A DNA stretch of 64,000 nucleotides from assembly GCA_014529385.2 (NCBI GenBank), contig CM043942.1:52196774-52260773 (forward strand), read 5' to 3'. Position 1 is the stretch's first letter. Each line of letters starts with the position of its first letter. This document shows positions 12,072 to 24,059 of this stretch, piece after piece. A model generated the notes under the pieces. That model worked only from the letters and a program-made list of their open reading frames with translations. It made no database searches and was not told the DNA's origin. The stretch is from Adiantum capillus-veneris. Its lineage: Eukaryota > Streptophyta > Polypodiopsida > Polypodiales > Pteridaceae. Made by a program: the position numbers and the translations under genes.

Positions 12072-14440
12072 TTGCTCAAAATTTTCAAAGGGGCAAGATT
12101 CGAAAATGTTATAGAATTGTGGGATGCTTCTCCACTAAACACAATAATAGAAGTGCGGGTACGATTAGAGAGGTGTGGAAGGTGGGGTGTGCTAATTGAA
12201 GGTGCCATACATCAAACCCATCATGCAGGTCTTGTATGCATGTGGTCGCTTGAATTCAACAAGTATGCTCCCGCTGTATAGTTGCCCTTAGCCATGGTCA
12301 AGGGAAAGAATTCCAACGCCATGCAGTTGGGACCCGAGGATGATGAACCACCAAAGCGACCGCATTGCAACATGGAAATAGTTGTTAGCGTTGATGTTAG
12401 CAGCCAGGAGGAAGAAGAAGTATCTGTCGAAGAAGACTCACAGCAAAAACTCCTCTTAGTGCGGTCAAGCTTCGACAAGGTCTCATGGATCCTTTCATGG
12501 ACTTCAAGGTAGGCATTGATTGTAAAAGAAAGTTTAATGCTGAGTGGTTAGGTAAGATTGGATTGCATGCTTTTGCATTATTACCATGGGGTGATTGGAA
12601 GCATAATTTCTATGCAAAGTCTTAGTTAGAGATTCCGAGGAAAACAAAAGGCATGCTGTCTAGCACTGTATTTTTTACTCCTGAATTGGTAACATAAGTT
12701 TTTTAATTTCCATTGAAGGGTGCTACCATGATACCTAAATGTTTTGACATGATCTTGAGGAAGGAATTTGGTAGTACAAAAGGAGGAAAAAAGTATTATA
12801 TGCAAAAAAAGTTACCTATGACAGGAGAGAACAGTTAAAAGTGGTGCCTAGAAAAGACATGCTTCTTGATTAAGTTTGATTACATGTCAAAGGAGAACTA
12901 CACACCTTTATCTTTTGCAGAGCAAGGGGGTACAGTAAATTGGGGAAATTGGTTGTATGAGAAATTGTCTGCTAAGGTATATTTGTCAGATAAAAGGAAA
13001 GCACATAATGGTAGCAGGTTGTCTGCATATCTGTCAACTTTATTTAACTTTGCTCAAAAGCCGCAAATTGAACAAAGTGAGACAGAGTATCAAGCATTAC
13101 CTGATACTTCTAGCAAAGCATAGTTGCTGAAGAAAGATCAATCTACAAGTCAAACATTGGATTTGGCAATAGAGTTGGGAGGTAATCCAAAAAAGTTAAA
13201 GAGTCCTTCAAATTTCTGGTGCAGGCAGGATATACAGTGGAAGAAGCTTTCAGGTTTGTTCAAACTCCAGAAATGGTGGATTCCATGAAGAAGTTGGACA
13301 TTTCTATTCCTAAGCCTGGCTTTAAGGAGCAAACACCAGCAAAGTTAGATAAAATATTTACTTTATCTAAAAAGAGGAAAATAGGGACTGAAGGAATGAA
13401 TCTGGCAAAGCAATTAGATTTTGAGGATTCAAGTGCTAAGGGAAATCAAGGACGAGTAGCTATTGAATATGCAGGCATGGCTATAAAGATGCTGACAGAG
13501 GTTTAGAAATTTTTGAGCAGGCAACAGACACAAGTGGAGGCTCAGATGCAGTCAATGGTAGAAACAGGGGTAGAAAAAGTGTTGTTGCAGGAACAAATGG
13601 ACATGGTGCACAATTTGAAGTTGGAGTTGGAGGATTTGAAGATTAAACATAGGGATGAGGTACATGATTTGTTGCTGCAACATCAAAGTGAATTGACAAG
13701 AGGTAAGATGTCCTTAAAGAGTGGACTTTGAATTTGGAGGAAAAGGTCAAGTATGAATTGGAACAATTAGCTGGCAAGAATGCAGAATTGCAGGTTCAGA
13801 ATCTTATGTTTGAGCAAAGATTGAAACCTTTGTTGGATCTAGAGAAGCAGGTTTTAGGTCAAGAAGAACTTGATTTCAATGGGGTGCTGATATCTAAAGG
13901 AGATGTACAATACTTAACTAGCAAGTGATGGATAGTATTTCAATGGGGTGCTGATATCTAAAGGAGATGTACAATACTTAACCAGCAAGTGATGGATAGT
14001 ATGCAAGAAGCATGGAGTTCCATGAGAGAGAGGCTGACTACTGTGTAAAGCATCCATATGAAGTCAAAACAGGTTTTGTTAGTGCTCATGAGGAAAATCT
14101 GCTGGTAGAAGTTGATCAACTCAAGAAAGAAAGGGAGTACTAGATTTGTCAGGTGCAGGAGCTTAAATTAAAGCAGAAGGGGAAATTGATTATAGAAGAG
14201 GAGAAGCAAAGTGCAGAGCAGGTTCAAAAGTGCTCAGAGCAAGCAGAGATTTTTGAAAAACCACTACAGGAGAAGAGCAAGCAACAAGTGGAAAAGTCCA
14301 ATGTTGAGCCAGAAATACAGTTAGTTCTACGTGAGTAATCAATGCCAGAGATAGCTGGTTCTGATCAAGCTGGGGCTCCATTACCTGACGCAGAAGGTGG
14401 TGTTGCTAGTACTGAAGCTGTGGAAAATAAGGTCTAGTTC
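12072..14440 (+). pseudogene. Coiled-coil protein of a pol-less LTR-type element, interrupted
   Basis: A series of frames (ATG at 12294; 12294-12512, 12866-13123, 13219-13506, 13513-13731, 13728-13928, 14153-14338) reads as one decayed protein. The N-terminal part is acidic with polyglutamate. A middle part has a W-rich segment (GTVNWGNWLYEKL). The second half is a long E/K/Q-rich coiled coil. The piece RLKPLLDLEKQVL and the following QQVMDSMQEAW resemble KLTPLMDMEKAAL and QEVLEYTQEMW in the element at 61702-63694, so both belong to one protein family. No protease, integrase or reverse transcriptase is present. The function is unknown, and a Gag-like structural role is a guess. Confidence 0.6.
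13874..14001. repeat. 64-bp exact-looking tandem duplication
   Basis: The unit beginning TTTCAATGGGGTGCTGATAT occurs at 13874 and again at 13938. The visible difference is AACTAGC versus AACCAGC. It disrupts the coiled-coil reading frame and is therefore later than the protein's active life. Confidence 0.95.
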
Positions 14441-14519
14441 TAGGCATAGTCAGACTGAGCATCATATGTGTCTTTTTGAACATTTTGAGAGTTAGTATGT
14501 ATTTTGATCAAGGGACATG

Positions 14520-14815
14520 TTGATCCGAGTCGGACGTGCCATGTGTTAAAAGGGGTATTTCTTAGTAAAGCTCAGTCAAAATATTTCTTAGTCCGACTTT
14601 TGATAGGTCGGATGCTTAATCGGATATTGCTGACTCTAATTGGTTGGACAATTATAACCACTAGTTAGTATTTTGTATGCTACATGAGTACTGAGAAGGA
14701 TGTAGAGAAGTTATCTATGGTGTTTCTTTACGTGTATGAGTTCTGTCAGATCATTGCATGCTGATTCGAAATGTGTTTATCTATCTTTTTTGATAAGTCT
14801 GAATACAGTGTTTCT
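14520..14815 (+). repeat. Putative 3' LTR of the coiled-coil element
   Basis: TGTTGATCCGAG begins directly after TTTGATCAAGGGACA, a polypurine-like tract. The same TTTGATCAAGGGA text occurs just before the 3' LTR of the related element at 61702-63694. The segment has no frame and no second copy was found, so its right end (about 14815) is uncertain. It could be an LTR remnant or a solo LTR. Confidence 0.4.
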
Positions 14816-14826
14816 GTCTATTCTTG

Positions 14827-15350
14827 GTTAGAAGCTTGTATGGAAGTTTGATGCATGTGTTGTACAACCCCAACATGGATGCAAAAGTGTAACATGCATA
14901 AATAAACAAATCTCGACCGGCAACCACGACTGTGTTGAATGGTTAAGTTGATGTCTTGCAAAATCTCCTCCTCCAAACTGGCACCAATTATTGAAGCTTT
15001 CTTACGCTCCTTGCATACCCCACAAGCTACAAATCGGTGCATTGTTAAAACCACTACATTCTGTGTTGTTTTGAAAATAGGGTACTTGGCTATGTCAAAA
15101 CAAATTTCACACACACCTGTAGTCTCTACTCTCATATCTTGCTTCTTTTTAATCATGTGCCCAAAGCATTGGAACATACCCATCAATGTGTCAACTGGAA
15201 ATAGATCACTGTTTTGCTTGCACACTACAATGAAAAATTGCATGAGCAGATTGTTTAGGTCACAGAGATCTAGTTTCTCAAGAGGAATCTGCAACTCTAA
15301 GCTAGAAATTTTCCTCCACACCTCAAATTTCTTTCAAGCCCAATTGTCCT
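14827..15350 (-). pseudogene. Crypton/KIAA1958-like recombinase-associated domain fragment
   Basis: Reading leftwards, NWA-x-KKFEVWRKI (with a stop at x) is followed by DLNNLLMQFFIVVCKQN and then FPVDTLMGMFQCFGHMI. About 50 residues later comes RKKASIIGASLEEEIL. This order (W-A-x-x-x-F-x-x-W, an L-x-x-F-x-x-x-V-x-K-x-x segment, Y/F-P-x-x-T/S-L) resembles the domain that precedes tyrosine-recombinase catalysis in Crypton-derived proteins (KIAA1958, ZMYM, QRICH1 type). The catalytic R-H-R-Y part is not visible. Alternatively it is an unrelated helical protein. The open frame is 167 residues after the stop. Confidence 0.4.
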
Positions 15351-15399
15351 TGTGCTTAGTGCCAATTTACCCTATACCGAGTTGCCCTCTCTCTAGTTG

Positions 15400-17939
15400 A
15401 GCATCCCCAACAAGAAAGCCACTATTTGTTTGCAAATCAGATTCGACACACAACAAGAACACAAGGCGGAGAGCTTACCTTGTTGCCCTTGCCTCTCCCA
15501 ACCAAAGCGGAAGCCTCAACCTTATTATAATCACCTTGTGCACTCAAACTACTATTCATGGCTACATTTTTAGTACAAGTGTCATAAAAACTAATATCTA
15601 CTTATTCCAAATAATTTTCTCATATTGAATTGATCATTTAATATGAGAAGACGAATGGGAACAAGAGGTAGAATATAGATATGTGTTGTTAGACTATCTC
15701 AGCATTGGACCAACAAGGAGAGATGGTTACATCTCAATAGGGGTCCAAGGAGTTTGTCTGCCAAGGAGCAATGTGCATATAATGGAGCTTAAAAAACCTT
15801 AGGGTTAGCTTCATTAAAGACTTCCAAAGGTTATTGGTAAAAGTCCTTAGACCTAGGACCTTAGGCAAGATGGGGTTGACCTTGAGGTGGGAACCTTGCC
15901 CAAGCTTGTTGTGCTTGTTGAATAAGGTGCAAGTGAGGTGCTTGTCATGCTTAATGACTACGATGCTTGAGGAGCTTAAGGTGCTTGAAGTCAAAAAGGT
16001 GCCTACAAAGGAGGGAGCGAGCCTAAGAAGTAGGGGAGGAGAGAGAACACATATGCACCCTCTCAAGGGTCACCCCTTCCACAAGAGGCATGTAGGACAC
16101 ATGTCAAGCCCCCAGCAAGGTTGCCCTCATAATGTGCCTAAAGCCTATTGGATGATCTTTAAAGAGGTCCATTGAGAATTTAGATTAATTAAATAATTAT
16201 CCAAACATTATTCATCTCTCAAAGGGAAAAGAAGCACACTTGTACAAATGCTAACCCCTCTTGCTTGAAATGACCATACCCTACAATTGGCCAAGCTTGG
16301 CAAGGGCCAATAGGGATCAAGCATGAGTGAAGAGAGAGAGGGGTCGACCTAGGCAAGGGAGAGACCTCATTTTTCTCATTCTCGCACTCACACACATTCT
16401 CTCATTGTTTTGAGCAAGAAATCAATCTCCTTATCCAAGCTTGAGAAGTAGAAAGCCTACACCAACAACTCTTGGCTGTGGAATGCAAATCCAACCAAGA
16501 GCAAAGCTTCAATGACATGCTCATCTTTTCTATCATCTATATTACTATGCTAAGCTAAGCTCCAAGAGTAATCTATGGTGAGGAAAGTACTTCTTTCTCG
16601 TATGCTACTTCTTCTTCCTCTTCCCTTCTGTCACTCCTTGCTAGCTCTCTCCACCTTTGAAGGTGTTTGAGGTCTTGGGATTGGGGCCGGGGACAAGTTA
16701 ATGCTTTTGTAAGTTAGTTAAGGGCATAATTTTGGTGCATGAAGCTTACCATCTTCATTGCATCCACAAGGAACACAAAGCATGTATTGTACCAAGTCTC
16801 TTTTCATGGGAAAATCTATAATACAAAAGCCTTTTGGAGGGGGGACCGTCTCCAAGTAAATCCGGTCCTCAATTGTTGTCAATTTCTCTAATTCTCTCTT
16901 CTTTTACAAGTATTGTTCATGCCAAGCTAACTAGGTATAATGGTTATTTTGCTATCTTTAACCAAGTATTCTCCTTATGCTCATGAAAAATTCTCATAAA
17001 GAAATGCTCACTACAGTTATCTTAATGCTGCTACTCTCAATGTTATTAGTCCAATTCCATTGCAACAAGCATGAGAAGAAACATTAAATTCACAAAATGA
17101 AAAGCTGCCAAACTACATGTAAGACCTCGCAATCAACGAATAAGGAATATTTTGAACAAGAAATTTGCAGTATTTACAGTAATCAACTATGCTAGCAAGG
17201 TCTCTTAATCACATCTAACTAAATATTTACACACACCTACAAAACTTGCAACCTGAGATGCTCCTTACCTAGCACCTTCTGCGGATCCTCCATATGCGCA
17301 TTGTGTCGAGACTCCTTCCACAAAAACGCCTTTAATACATGCTCCATCGCCAACTTCTATGGAAGTCCACAATCATTGGGCAAGAGAGAAAAAGACAGCA
17401 CTCCAAACATTTGAGAACCTGCACAATGGAATACAAAAGGCTATGTTGAGAATGAAGCAAGTCCATTCTTGACATTATTACTAGAGAACCCACAAAACCT
17501 TACACTTGGAAAACCAACATCAATGGAACCTTGTCAGCACCAACGACACTTCTCCAAGCACAAACGCAGCTCATCAACACAAAACTGTGGTAGAAGCTGT
17601 TTTTTGGACAGAGATCGTTGATGGAGATCGCTCGTCAACACAAATTTGTGTAGAATCTACTTGACCATGAACCCTAACCTAGAATACACATAACTACTAC
17701 CCTCCTAATAGACCAAAACAAAATGCAACCTGTAGGTAATTGTGCAGCCAATGGTGAGTGCATAGCTCCACCTACCCCATCGATCACCCTGGCTTCAACT
17801 CCGCCATCGCTTCACTCGGGTGCGCAAAAAACCTATGCACGAGAAACGTCCGCCATCACTTAGCTTACATGTAGCACACTGGATTGAGCTCCCCCATCGC
17901 TTAGCTTACAAAAACCTACGCCCTGGACCATTGACGATC
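15400..17939. other. No gene recognised
   Basis: I see only short frames without domains. There are small local repeats, such as the two ATCGCTTAGCTTACA-type stretches near 17850-17910 and two near-identical 'CTCATCAACACAAA' / 'CGTCAACACAAA' phrases near 17570-17640. The sequence is otherwise unique-looking within the window. Confidence 0.55.
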
Positions 17940-18058
17940 GGGAATGGTAGTGAAGTGATCATTTCCCCATAATAAGTGCTCCTACATGGCTCTCGACTGA
18001 CGTCGATTGCTACGAGGTCTCACTTATTATGAGGAATGGCCACTTCACGACCATTCCC
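17940..18058. mobile_element. Small foldback element (MITE-like)
   Basis: A left arm of about 39 bases beginning GGGAATGGTAGTGAAGTG (17940-17978) is the inverse of a right arm ending CACGACCATTCCC (18021-18058), with about four to five mismatches by eye. The 42-base loop itself contains TCGACTGACGTCGA. No clear target duplication is visible at the edges. It lies about 550 bases before the PPR pseudogene start. Confidence 0.8.
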
Positions 18059-18611
18059 TACCCCAAAAAGTCAAAGCAATGCGATCATCTCTTGCCAAAA
18101 ACTCAAAAAATCTCTCTACTTTCTCTTCCCCATAATGTTATGGAACAATCATTTTTCCAAATATACAAAATTCTTTTCCTTGATTTTGTGAAGAGGAAAT
18201 TTTAGAATAGTAGGTTGGGCGGAATTTTTCCTTTGCCCCCTGCGCTTAACCGGCAGTTTTGAAATTGAAAACGGCACCATATTAAGCTGACACATTTTTC
18301 CTGAACACTGCTTCCCCAACTCCAAAAAAGAAATGTAGCCTAACAGTAGCCTAGTTGCAGGTTTATTGAAGTCTTTTGAGTCTGAGAGCGTGCTCAAGCA
18401 CAGAAAGACCCAAGGATGATCGGCGAAGAGCATGTTCGCATGTCTTGGCGCGGCGCCTCGCAATGTCGGCAGAAGCGCTTCTTTGTCTGGCAAGGCACTA
18501 TTGTTGAAAGACGGGTTTCCCGCCACGAACCTCCTTGGCACGGCCACTCAATAAGTCCATTCTTCTCTTTATTACACAGGAAAATGCGGAAAACAACAGA
18601 CCCATTTGAGC

Positions 18612-21088
18612 ATGGTCGCAGTAAACGTAGAATCAGAAAAGACCCATTTGTGCGCACTCACAGAAAGCATACCCGAGGACAGGAGGGACGTCAAAGTGCA
18701 CAACACTCATCATCTCTCCTACTCAGAATCACTGGCAACGGCGCTGGATAAAGTGCAGCTCCCATGTAGCCGTGCAGATTTCGCTTTCCTTGCTGCTTTC
18801 TTGCGTTTGTGTGGAAATATGTGTGCATTGGCCCAGGGCCAACTGGTACACATCCACATTATAAAGTGTGAAGTTGATCAAACTACATTCTTGCAAAACG
18901 TTCTGTTGCAGATGTATGGCAAATGTGGTGCGGTAAATGATGCATATGCAGTTTTTGCAAAAATGCAGCAGCACGATCAGCACTCATGGAACTTTATGGC
19001 CTCAGCTTACACCAACAGTGGAGAGTGGGATCTAGCTTTGGAGATCTTTTATCGATCGCGTACTCAAGGGTTTACAGTGAACGAATATGTCCTCACTAGT
19101 ATTATCTCAGCTTGTGCTGGCAAAGAGGACTTGAGACAGGGGAAGAATGCGTATGCTTGCTTAGTAGATAGTGATTATGAGGCATCGGAAGCAGTGGGCA
19201 ATGCTTTGGTAAATCTATATGGTAGGTGTCATTGTCTTGATGACATGTGGACTGTGTTTAACAAAATAGTGGAGAAAAGTGTGATATCTTGGTCGTCAGT
19301 CATCATGGCTTACACCCGACATAATCTTGGAAGAGAGGCAATTTCACTCTGGCGCCACATGCAACAGGAAGCTATTTTGCCAAACAAAGCAACAATTATT
19401 GGTCTTATTGATGCATGTGCCAATGAGGCTGCATTGCATAGAGGAAAGCAAGCCCATTGCTGCATTTTGAGAAGCCTTTTTGAAAATGATGGCATGGTTT
19501 TGACTACCTTTATCAATATGTATGGGAAGTGTGGTGACATGGAGAATGCCTTGAAGGCGTTCGAGCGGTTGCAAGAGCACAGTGTGGTCTCATGGACTGC
19601 TCTTATGGCAGGTTATTCTCAGCATGGACATACCAAAGAGGCTTTTGAAATATTTGATAAGATGCAACAAAATGGAATTACACCCAATGAGGTTACGTTT
19701 GTTTGCATTCTTGATGCATACAACAGCCAGGGATTACTTGACAAGGCTAAGCAAATGCATGCTTGCATCAACACAGCGGATTTGACGTGAACGTCGTGGT
19801 GGAGACTGCTCTAGTGAAAATGTATGGTAAGTGTGGCAGTCCAAGTGATGCACGAGCATTGTTCGATGCGATGCCACAGCGCAGCCTTGTATCATGGAAC
19901 ACAATGCTTTCAGTCTACGCACAGCATCGACATCGGAAGGATGCCTTTGAGCTGTTTAGTTTGATGTTGAGGAGGGGAGTAACCTTGAATCGAGTCACCT
20001 TCGTCAGCATGCTATCTGTATGTGCAGACGAAGGAGCTGTGACAGAAGGCAAGTGGATGCATGATCAAGTTGTACGGCGTGGCTACTTCAAAGATGCCAT
20101 TGTCGGCAATGCCCTTTTAAACATGTACACCAAGTGTGGCGAGGTAAATCCAGCGCAGAACGTTTTTGAAAGATTGTCTGAACGAACGGTCGTGTCTTGG
20201 AACACCATGATTCCTGCATATGCTTACCATGGACATGGTAAGTAAGTTCTATCAATGCTTCGACGCATGAAGAAGGATGGTGTGCACCCAAACCTAGCGA
20301 CCTTCAAAGTTATTTTATCTGCTTGTGGCCATGCTGGCTGTGTTGATGATGCAAATGCATGTGTGAATGCCATGCGTGAGCTTTTTGGACTAAGAGCAGA
20401 TACAGAGCTTTATGATTGTGTCATTGATCTTCTTGGGAGGACAGGAAGGCTAGATGATGTTGAAGAAAAAATTTCTCTGATGCCAGTGCAACCAAGGCTT
20501 GAGTCATGGTTAATGTTGTTGGGTGCTTGTAGTAATCAGGCTGATTTACAACGAGGAGAATATGTTGCAAATCAGGTTTTCGAGATGTTTCTGGAATGTA
20601 CCGCACCTTATGTTATCCTATCCAATATGTATGTGGCTGCTGGTAGGGACTCAGATGCGGAGAGGCTTCTATCAAGGATGAAGGAAAAGGGCTTGATGCA
20701 GTCGGGAGAGTGCAGCTACATTGAGGTGGATGGAGTGGTGAAGAAGTTTTCTTGTGACGATCGATCCGATCCTCAAGAGCAAGAGATTCATGATGAGTTG
20801 GGCAGGCTGGAAAGACTAGCTGCTGATGCTGATTTTAAGGCAACGTCACATGGAGATGTTGCTAGTGATAATACCTCTTGTTATCATACTGAAAGGTTGG
20901 CCATAGCTTTTGGCTTTTCATGCACGGTCCACAAGAGTTCTCTCTTTGTTGCTAAGAGTGCTCAAATGTGCTCTGAATGTCATGTGTTTTTGAAAATTGT
21001 ATCTAAAGTCTGCGATAAAAAAATCATCATCAGTGATTCCACAGGGGTGCACCGCATGCAAGATGGGGCATGTTCTTGTGCAAATTAA
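18612..21088 (+). pseudogene. PLS-class PPR protein with C-terminal DYW-like domain
   Basis: PPR-DYW proteins bind organellar RNA and carry out cytidine editing in plastids or mitochondria. The first ATG in frame is 18612. The frame holds a chain of PPR repeats with hallmark phrases such as LLQMYGKCGAVNDAYAVF, SWNFMASAY, NALVNLYGRC, SWSSVIMAY, SWTALMAGYSQHGH, TALVKMYGKCGSPSDA, SWNTMLSVYAQH and NALLNMYTKCGEV. The C-terminus (from about 20700) has the DYW-type domain with YHTERLAIAFGF (HxE intact) and CSECH (CxxCH intact). It ends DGACSCAN instead of a DYW triplet. Two lesions are visible: a one-base loss at about 19770 moving the frame, and TAA at 20243-20245. GTAAGT at 20238-20243 could imitate a splice donor. 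A targeting peptide is not obvious. Confidence 0.9.
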
Positions 21089-21984
21089 TTTAAATTCTCT
21101 GCCACTTCCAGGGTTGGGCTCGTTAGCTTTGAACAAATTCTCCAGGGGTGTATAGCATGTGCATATTGTCAATTATTTGTGTAGCCACATAGACCTAGAT
21201 AAGCCATAAGGATTTTGTATCAAATATAATGTGTTGCCCATTGATGGAGGTAACCTGCAACCAAGACATGTTGATGCTGAAAAAATTAATGAAGGCTTGC
21301 AGTTTTCAATGGAAAGTCTCAAGCATTTAGTCGAAACACTTGGGAGCTCTTGTCATGCGGATGTGTGAGTGCTTTGTCGAATCTGTGTGTTCAGCTTGTC
21401 TTATAATTTGTGAGAATGCTCTTCTCACTCTATAGCCATAACTAAATATCACACAGGGATATCACTCTTCTCACATCTTTGCCATGTGCCACTTCTTAAA
21501 GGGATACCACCATTGTCATATATCACTTTTCTCAGATCTTTGCCATGTGCCACTTTTTACAAGGATACCACCATTGCCATATATTTGCAATGTGTCACTT
21601 ACTGTATTCTTACTAATCCATTTTTGAAACAAAGGAAATGTTTTAAGCTTGAAAACTATCTTGCTTGGTGGGCCTTGCTAAGCAATATTGCAGCCATGAA
21701 TAATTAAACAAACATGATTTTATGCGTCGAATCACTTCTTCCTAATTGAGAAGAAGTAATTCCCTATTGCGAATATCAGGATGTATCCTGCTGCCTTGGT
21801 ACAAATCCTTGTTCATAGCAGTCTTTAAGTGAGCTCACAAAAGAAAAGCCCAACCGAGAAGAAGCATGTCATTATGCGTCGAATCACTTCTTCCTAATTG
21901 AGAAGCCGTGGCCAGTGATGAGGAAAGCACGCTAACCAAGACAGCAGGTGATCCCACTACCGTTACGGTTGTTCTATATGTATA
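21089..21984. repeat. Short direct repeats after the PPR pseudogene
   Basis: Two kinds of repeat fill this stretch. A unit of about 65-70 bases containing ATCTTTGCCATGTGCCACTT is repeated at about 21473 and 21537, with a partial third. A 33-base unit beginning ATGCGTCGAATCACTTCTTC occurs at about 21723 and 21874. No coding frame of note is present. Confidence 0.8.
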
Positions 21985-22140
21985 TCTGTGTGTGGCTTGC
22001 CGCTGCCGTTGCTATAGTTTGCCGCTTTGTTTTTGAGAACCAGGTTGGCTGCCTGATTGGAAAGGGTGGCCGCATCATTGAACAGATGCGCAAGGATATC
22101 AATGCCTGCATGCGCTGCTTTGGTGATGAGCTGGTTTTCT
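21985..22140 (+). pseudogene. KH RNA-binding domain exon fragment
   Basis: The frame reads NQVGCLIGKGGRIIEQMRKD at 22038-22097. The GKGG loop between two helices is the signature of a KH domain, as in plant poly(C)-binding-like proteins, where VGCLIGKGG opens the domain. About 20 residues follow (CFGDELVF), where the family usually has a D-E-L-V strand. There is no start codon context, no second KH repeat and no neighbouring exon, so it is a lone fragment. It sits against PPR debris on the other strand. Confidence 0.7.
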
Positions 22141-22600
22141 TGCATGATGTGATTGTATTTGGCGAGCTGCCCTCTCTTTGAAAACATCCCAGAGCTTACT
22201 GACCCTGCCACTGTTGGGCATATCTTGTGATCATAGCACTCCAAGAGACGACATGGAAGCTTGTCAAGCACTTTTTGTGCTTTGACGACCAGCTCTATGC
22301 AGACCTTCAGAACGAAAGAAAGCACTACGTTTTTTGTCAACAGCCCCTGACTAACAATATTACCGTGAACTCTTTTGCCCATACCAACATGTTTCATAAT
22401 GCCACATGCCTTCAAGATAGAAGCATAGCTGATTGCATTTGGAGAGTTTCCCTCTCTTTGCATCTGCTGAAAACAGCCCAGAGCTTCCTGGCCCTGCCAC
22501 TGTTGGGCATATCCCGTGATCAGAGTATTCCAAGAGGAGACTGTTAAATAATCATGTTGATCGAGGTCCCGACACAAACTGAACACTTGCACCAACCAAC
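22140..22600 (-). pseudogene. PPR gene debris, two degenerate repeats
   Basis: At 22540-22340 the minus strand reads SSWNTLITGYAQQWQGQEAL, then SPNAISYASILKACG, a typical L/S-type PPR repeat pair. A second copy of the same passage lies at 22260-22150, with the SW-x-x-MIT-x-YAQQWQGQ phrase in a different frame and with a stop. The two passages share long DNA identity (GCCCAACAGTGGCAGGG), so one arose by duplication. The start and any C-terminal domain are missing. Confidence 0.75.
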
Positions 22601-22974
22601 CCATGAATACACCACACTGACTTGGCAAAATACTCGACTTAGTTTTCAACATGCTTTCGTTAAACCCTCAAGCTACATGAATTAACGTCCTTCTCTTTGA
22701 TCCATACAGCTTGCAGTATTCTTTCATTGTGGCACTCATTTGTTGAAAGTTGAGGAACGTTTCAGTGTGAGCACTAACCCATGACCGTCATAATGATAGA
22801 ATAGCTTATGACATTAAAGTGCAACCCCTGGTCCCCTAAAGTACTCAGATCTCTCTTTTCTGTTGAGATAGAGCATTTTGACAGCCACCCCAGTTAGAGA
22901 TATGCCTCCAGTGTATATATACTCCAAAATAGACCTTTCAAACAAAGCACAGAAATATACCTCCAATGAATGGG

Positions 22975-23866
22975 AAGGCCGAAATGCAACAAAATGTTTA
23001 TCATAACCCACCGTGTGCTCCTTGCTCAATTCAACAACCTGCAAAACTCTCAATATGCATCACAGGATTGAAACCTACCCATATTTAAATAAATGAAAAG
23101 TTTACAGCTTCCTCTAATCCCATGTAGTAACTACTCCCAAACAACCCAAATGTGCTCTTCAGAGGGAAGTTGTTTAGTAGTTGAAAATGCCAAGAGCTTC
23201 AATGAAAGGAAATCTCATTGCTTTGACATTACCTGCTTGAATGGGGCATTATTGAGTTTAATGAGGTTCGTGTTAGAGTCTTCTATGATGCTGAATTCAA
23301 TGTAATTCATAGTAGAGCTCTCTTTGTCAAAGAAAATCTGAGTGTCATCATGAGTTATATCAGGTTCAAATCCATTTGCCATATGATAATCTGTCATCCC
23401 TGTGTTACCTGCATAATATTCGACTCCAGGGTTTGAAGAATCAATGTGTGAGGATGCCACATTCATTATCGACTCTTCACTTTTCCGAAAGATTTCAGCC
23501 GTAAAATTATTCAGGTAAGTTCGATGACCTTTTGCTGACGAAACTGTGAAACGGGCATTATTCTCTACCAATTCTGATGATGATGGTGATGATATTGTGA
23601 AATTCGAAGTTCCCCACTCACCATCACGAGTTTTGCTGATAACGAGGGGCTGATTGCGTCTTTGGCGAGTCATCTGGATCATGTGTTAGTGTACCATTCA
23701 CCAACCTGACTGGCTTGTCTCGAGTCTTAGACTCTCTACTCTTAACATCTTCGCAAGCTGTAGCTTCACTTGTCTTAAAGGAAACTTGTTTCTTCTTTGT
23801 CTGCCCAACTGCTTTTCCCTTCTGAAATGTTAAAGTGTAATGATTATCATTTGTCTTAACCATCAA
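22975..23866 (-). pseudogene. Unrecognised spliced gene piece
   Basis: I do not recognise this protein. An upstream frame (23866-23624, rich in K, T and S) passes by a frame change near 23680 into a 155-residue acidic frame (to 23215). A donor (CAG|GTAATG, about 23233) and an acceptor (TTTTGCAG, about 23043) would join the latter to VVELSKEHTVGYDKHFVAF and PSHSLE, ending at GAG|GTATAT (about 22955). The conserved-looking second exon and good splice signals argue for a real gene origin. The frame change argues for decay. It could also be a captured exon pair. Confidence 0.4.
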
Positions 23867-24059
23867 CAGATGGGGCTCTCCGAAGGGATCATAAGCCGCA
23901 GAAAACTAAATTGAACTGGGAATCAGCAATCTTGCATGTCAAGCCAGCATCAGCAGGCTCATACAAGTCTTAAACGTTTATGTATGTGTGTTGGTGTTTA
24001 TTAATCTTTCTTTCTTCTGCATTTTTGGTTCAGCTATACTGTGCTTTGTTAATTTGTGG

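Noticed and set aside
3803-14815. Gypsy element and the following coiled-coil region as a single long element
   Set aside because: The LTR-like ends at 3.8-4.7 kb and 14.5-14.8 kb share no sequence, and the coiled-coil protein has its own LTR family at 61.7-63.7 kb.
14939-15400. 153-residue plus-strand frame opposite the recombinase-like fragment
   Set aside because: It is the mirror of a better-supported minus-strand frame and has no domain.
15734-16175. Frames on both strands of about 110 residues
   Set aside because: No recognisable motif and each is the shadow of the other.
18416-18751. 111-residue frame overlapping the PPR start
   Set aside because: Different phase, Arg/His-rich shadow without homology. 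The PPR frame explains the region.
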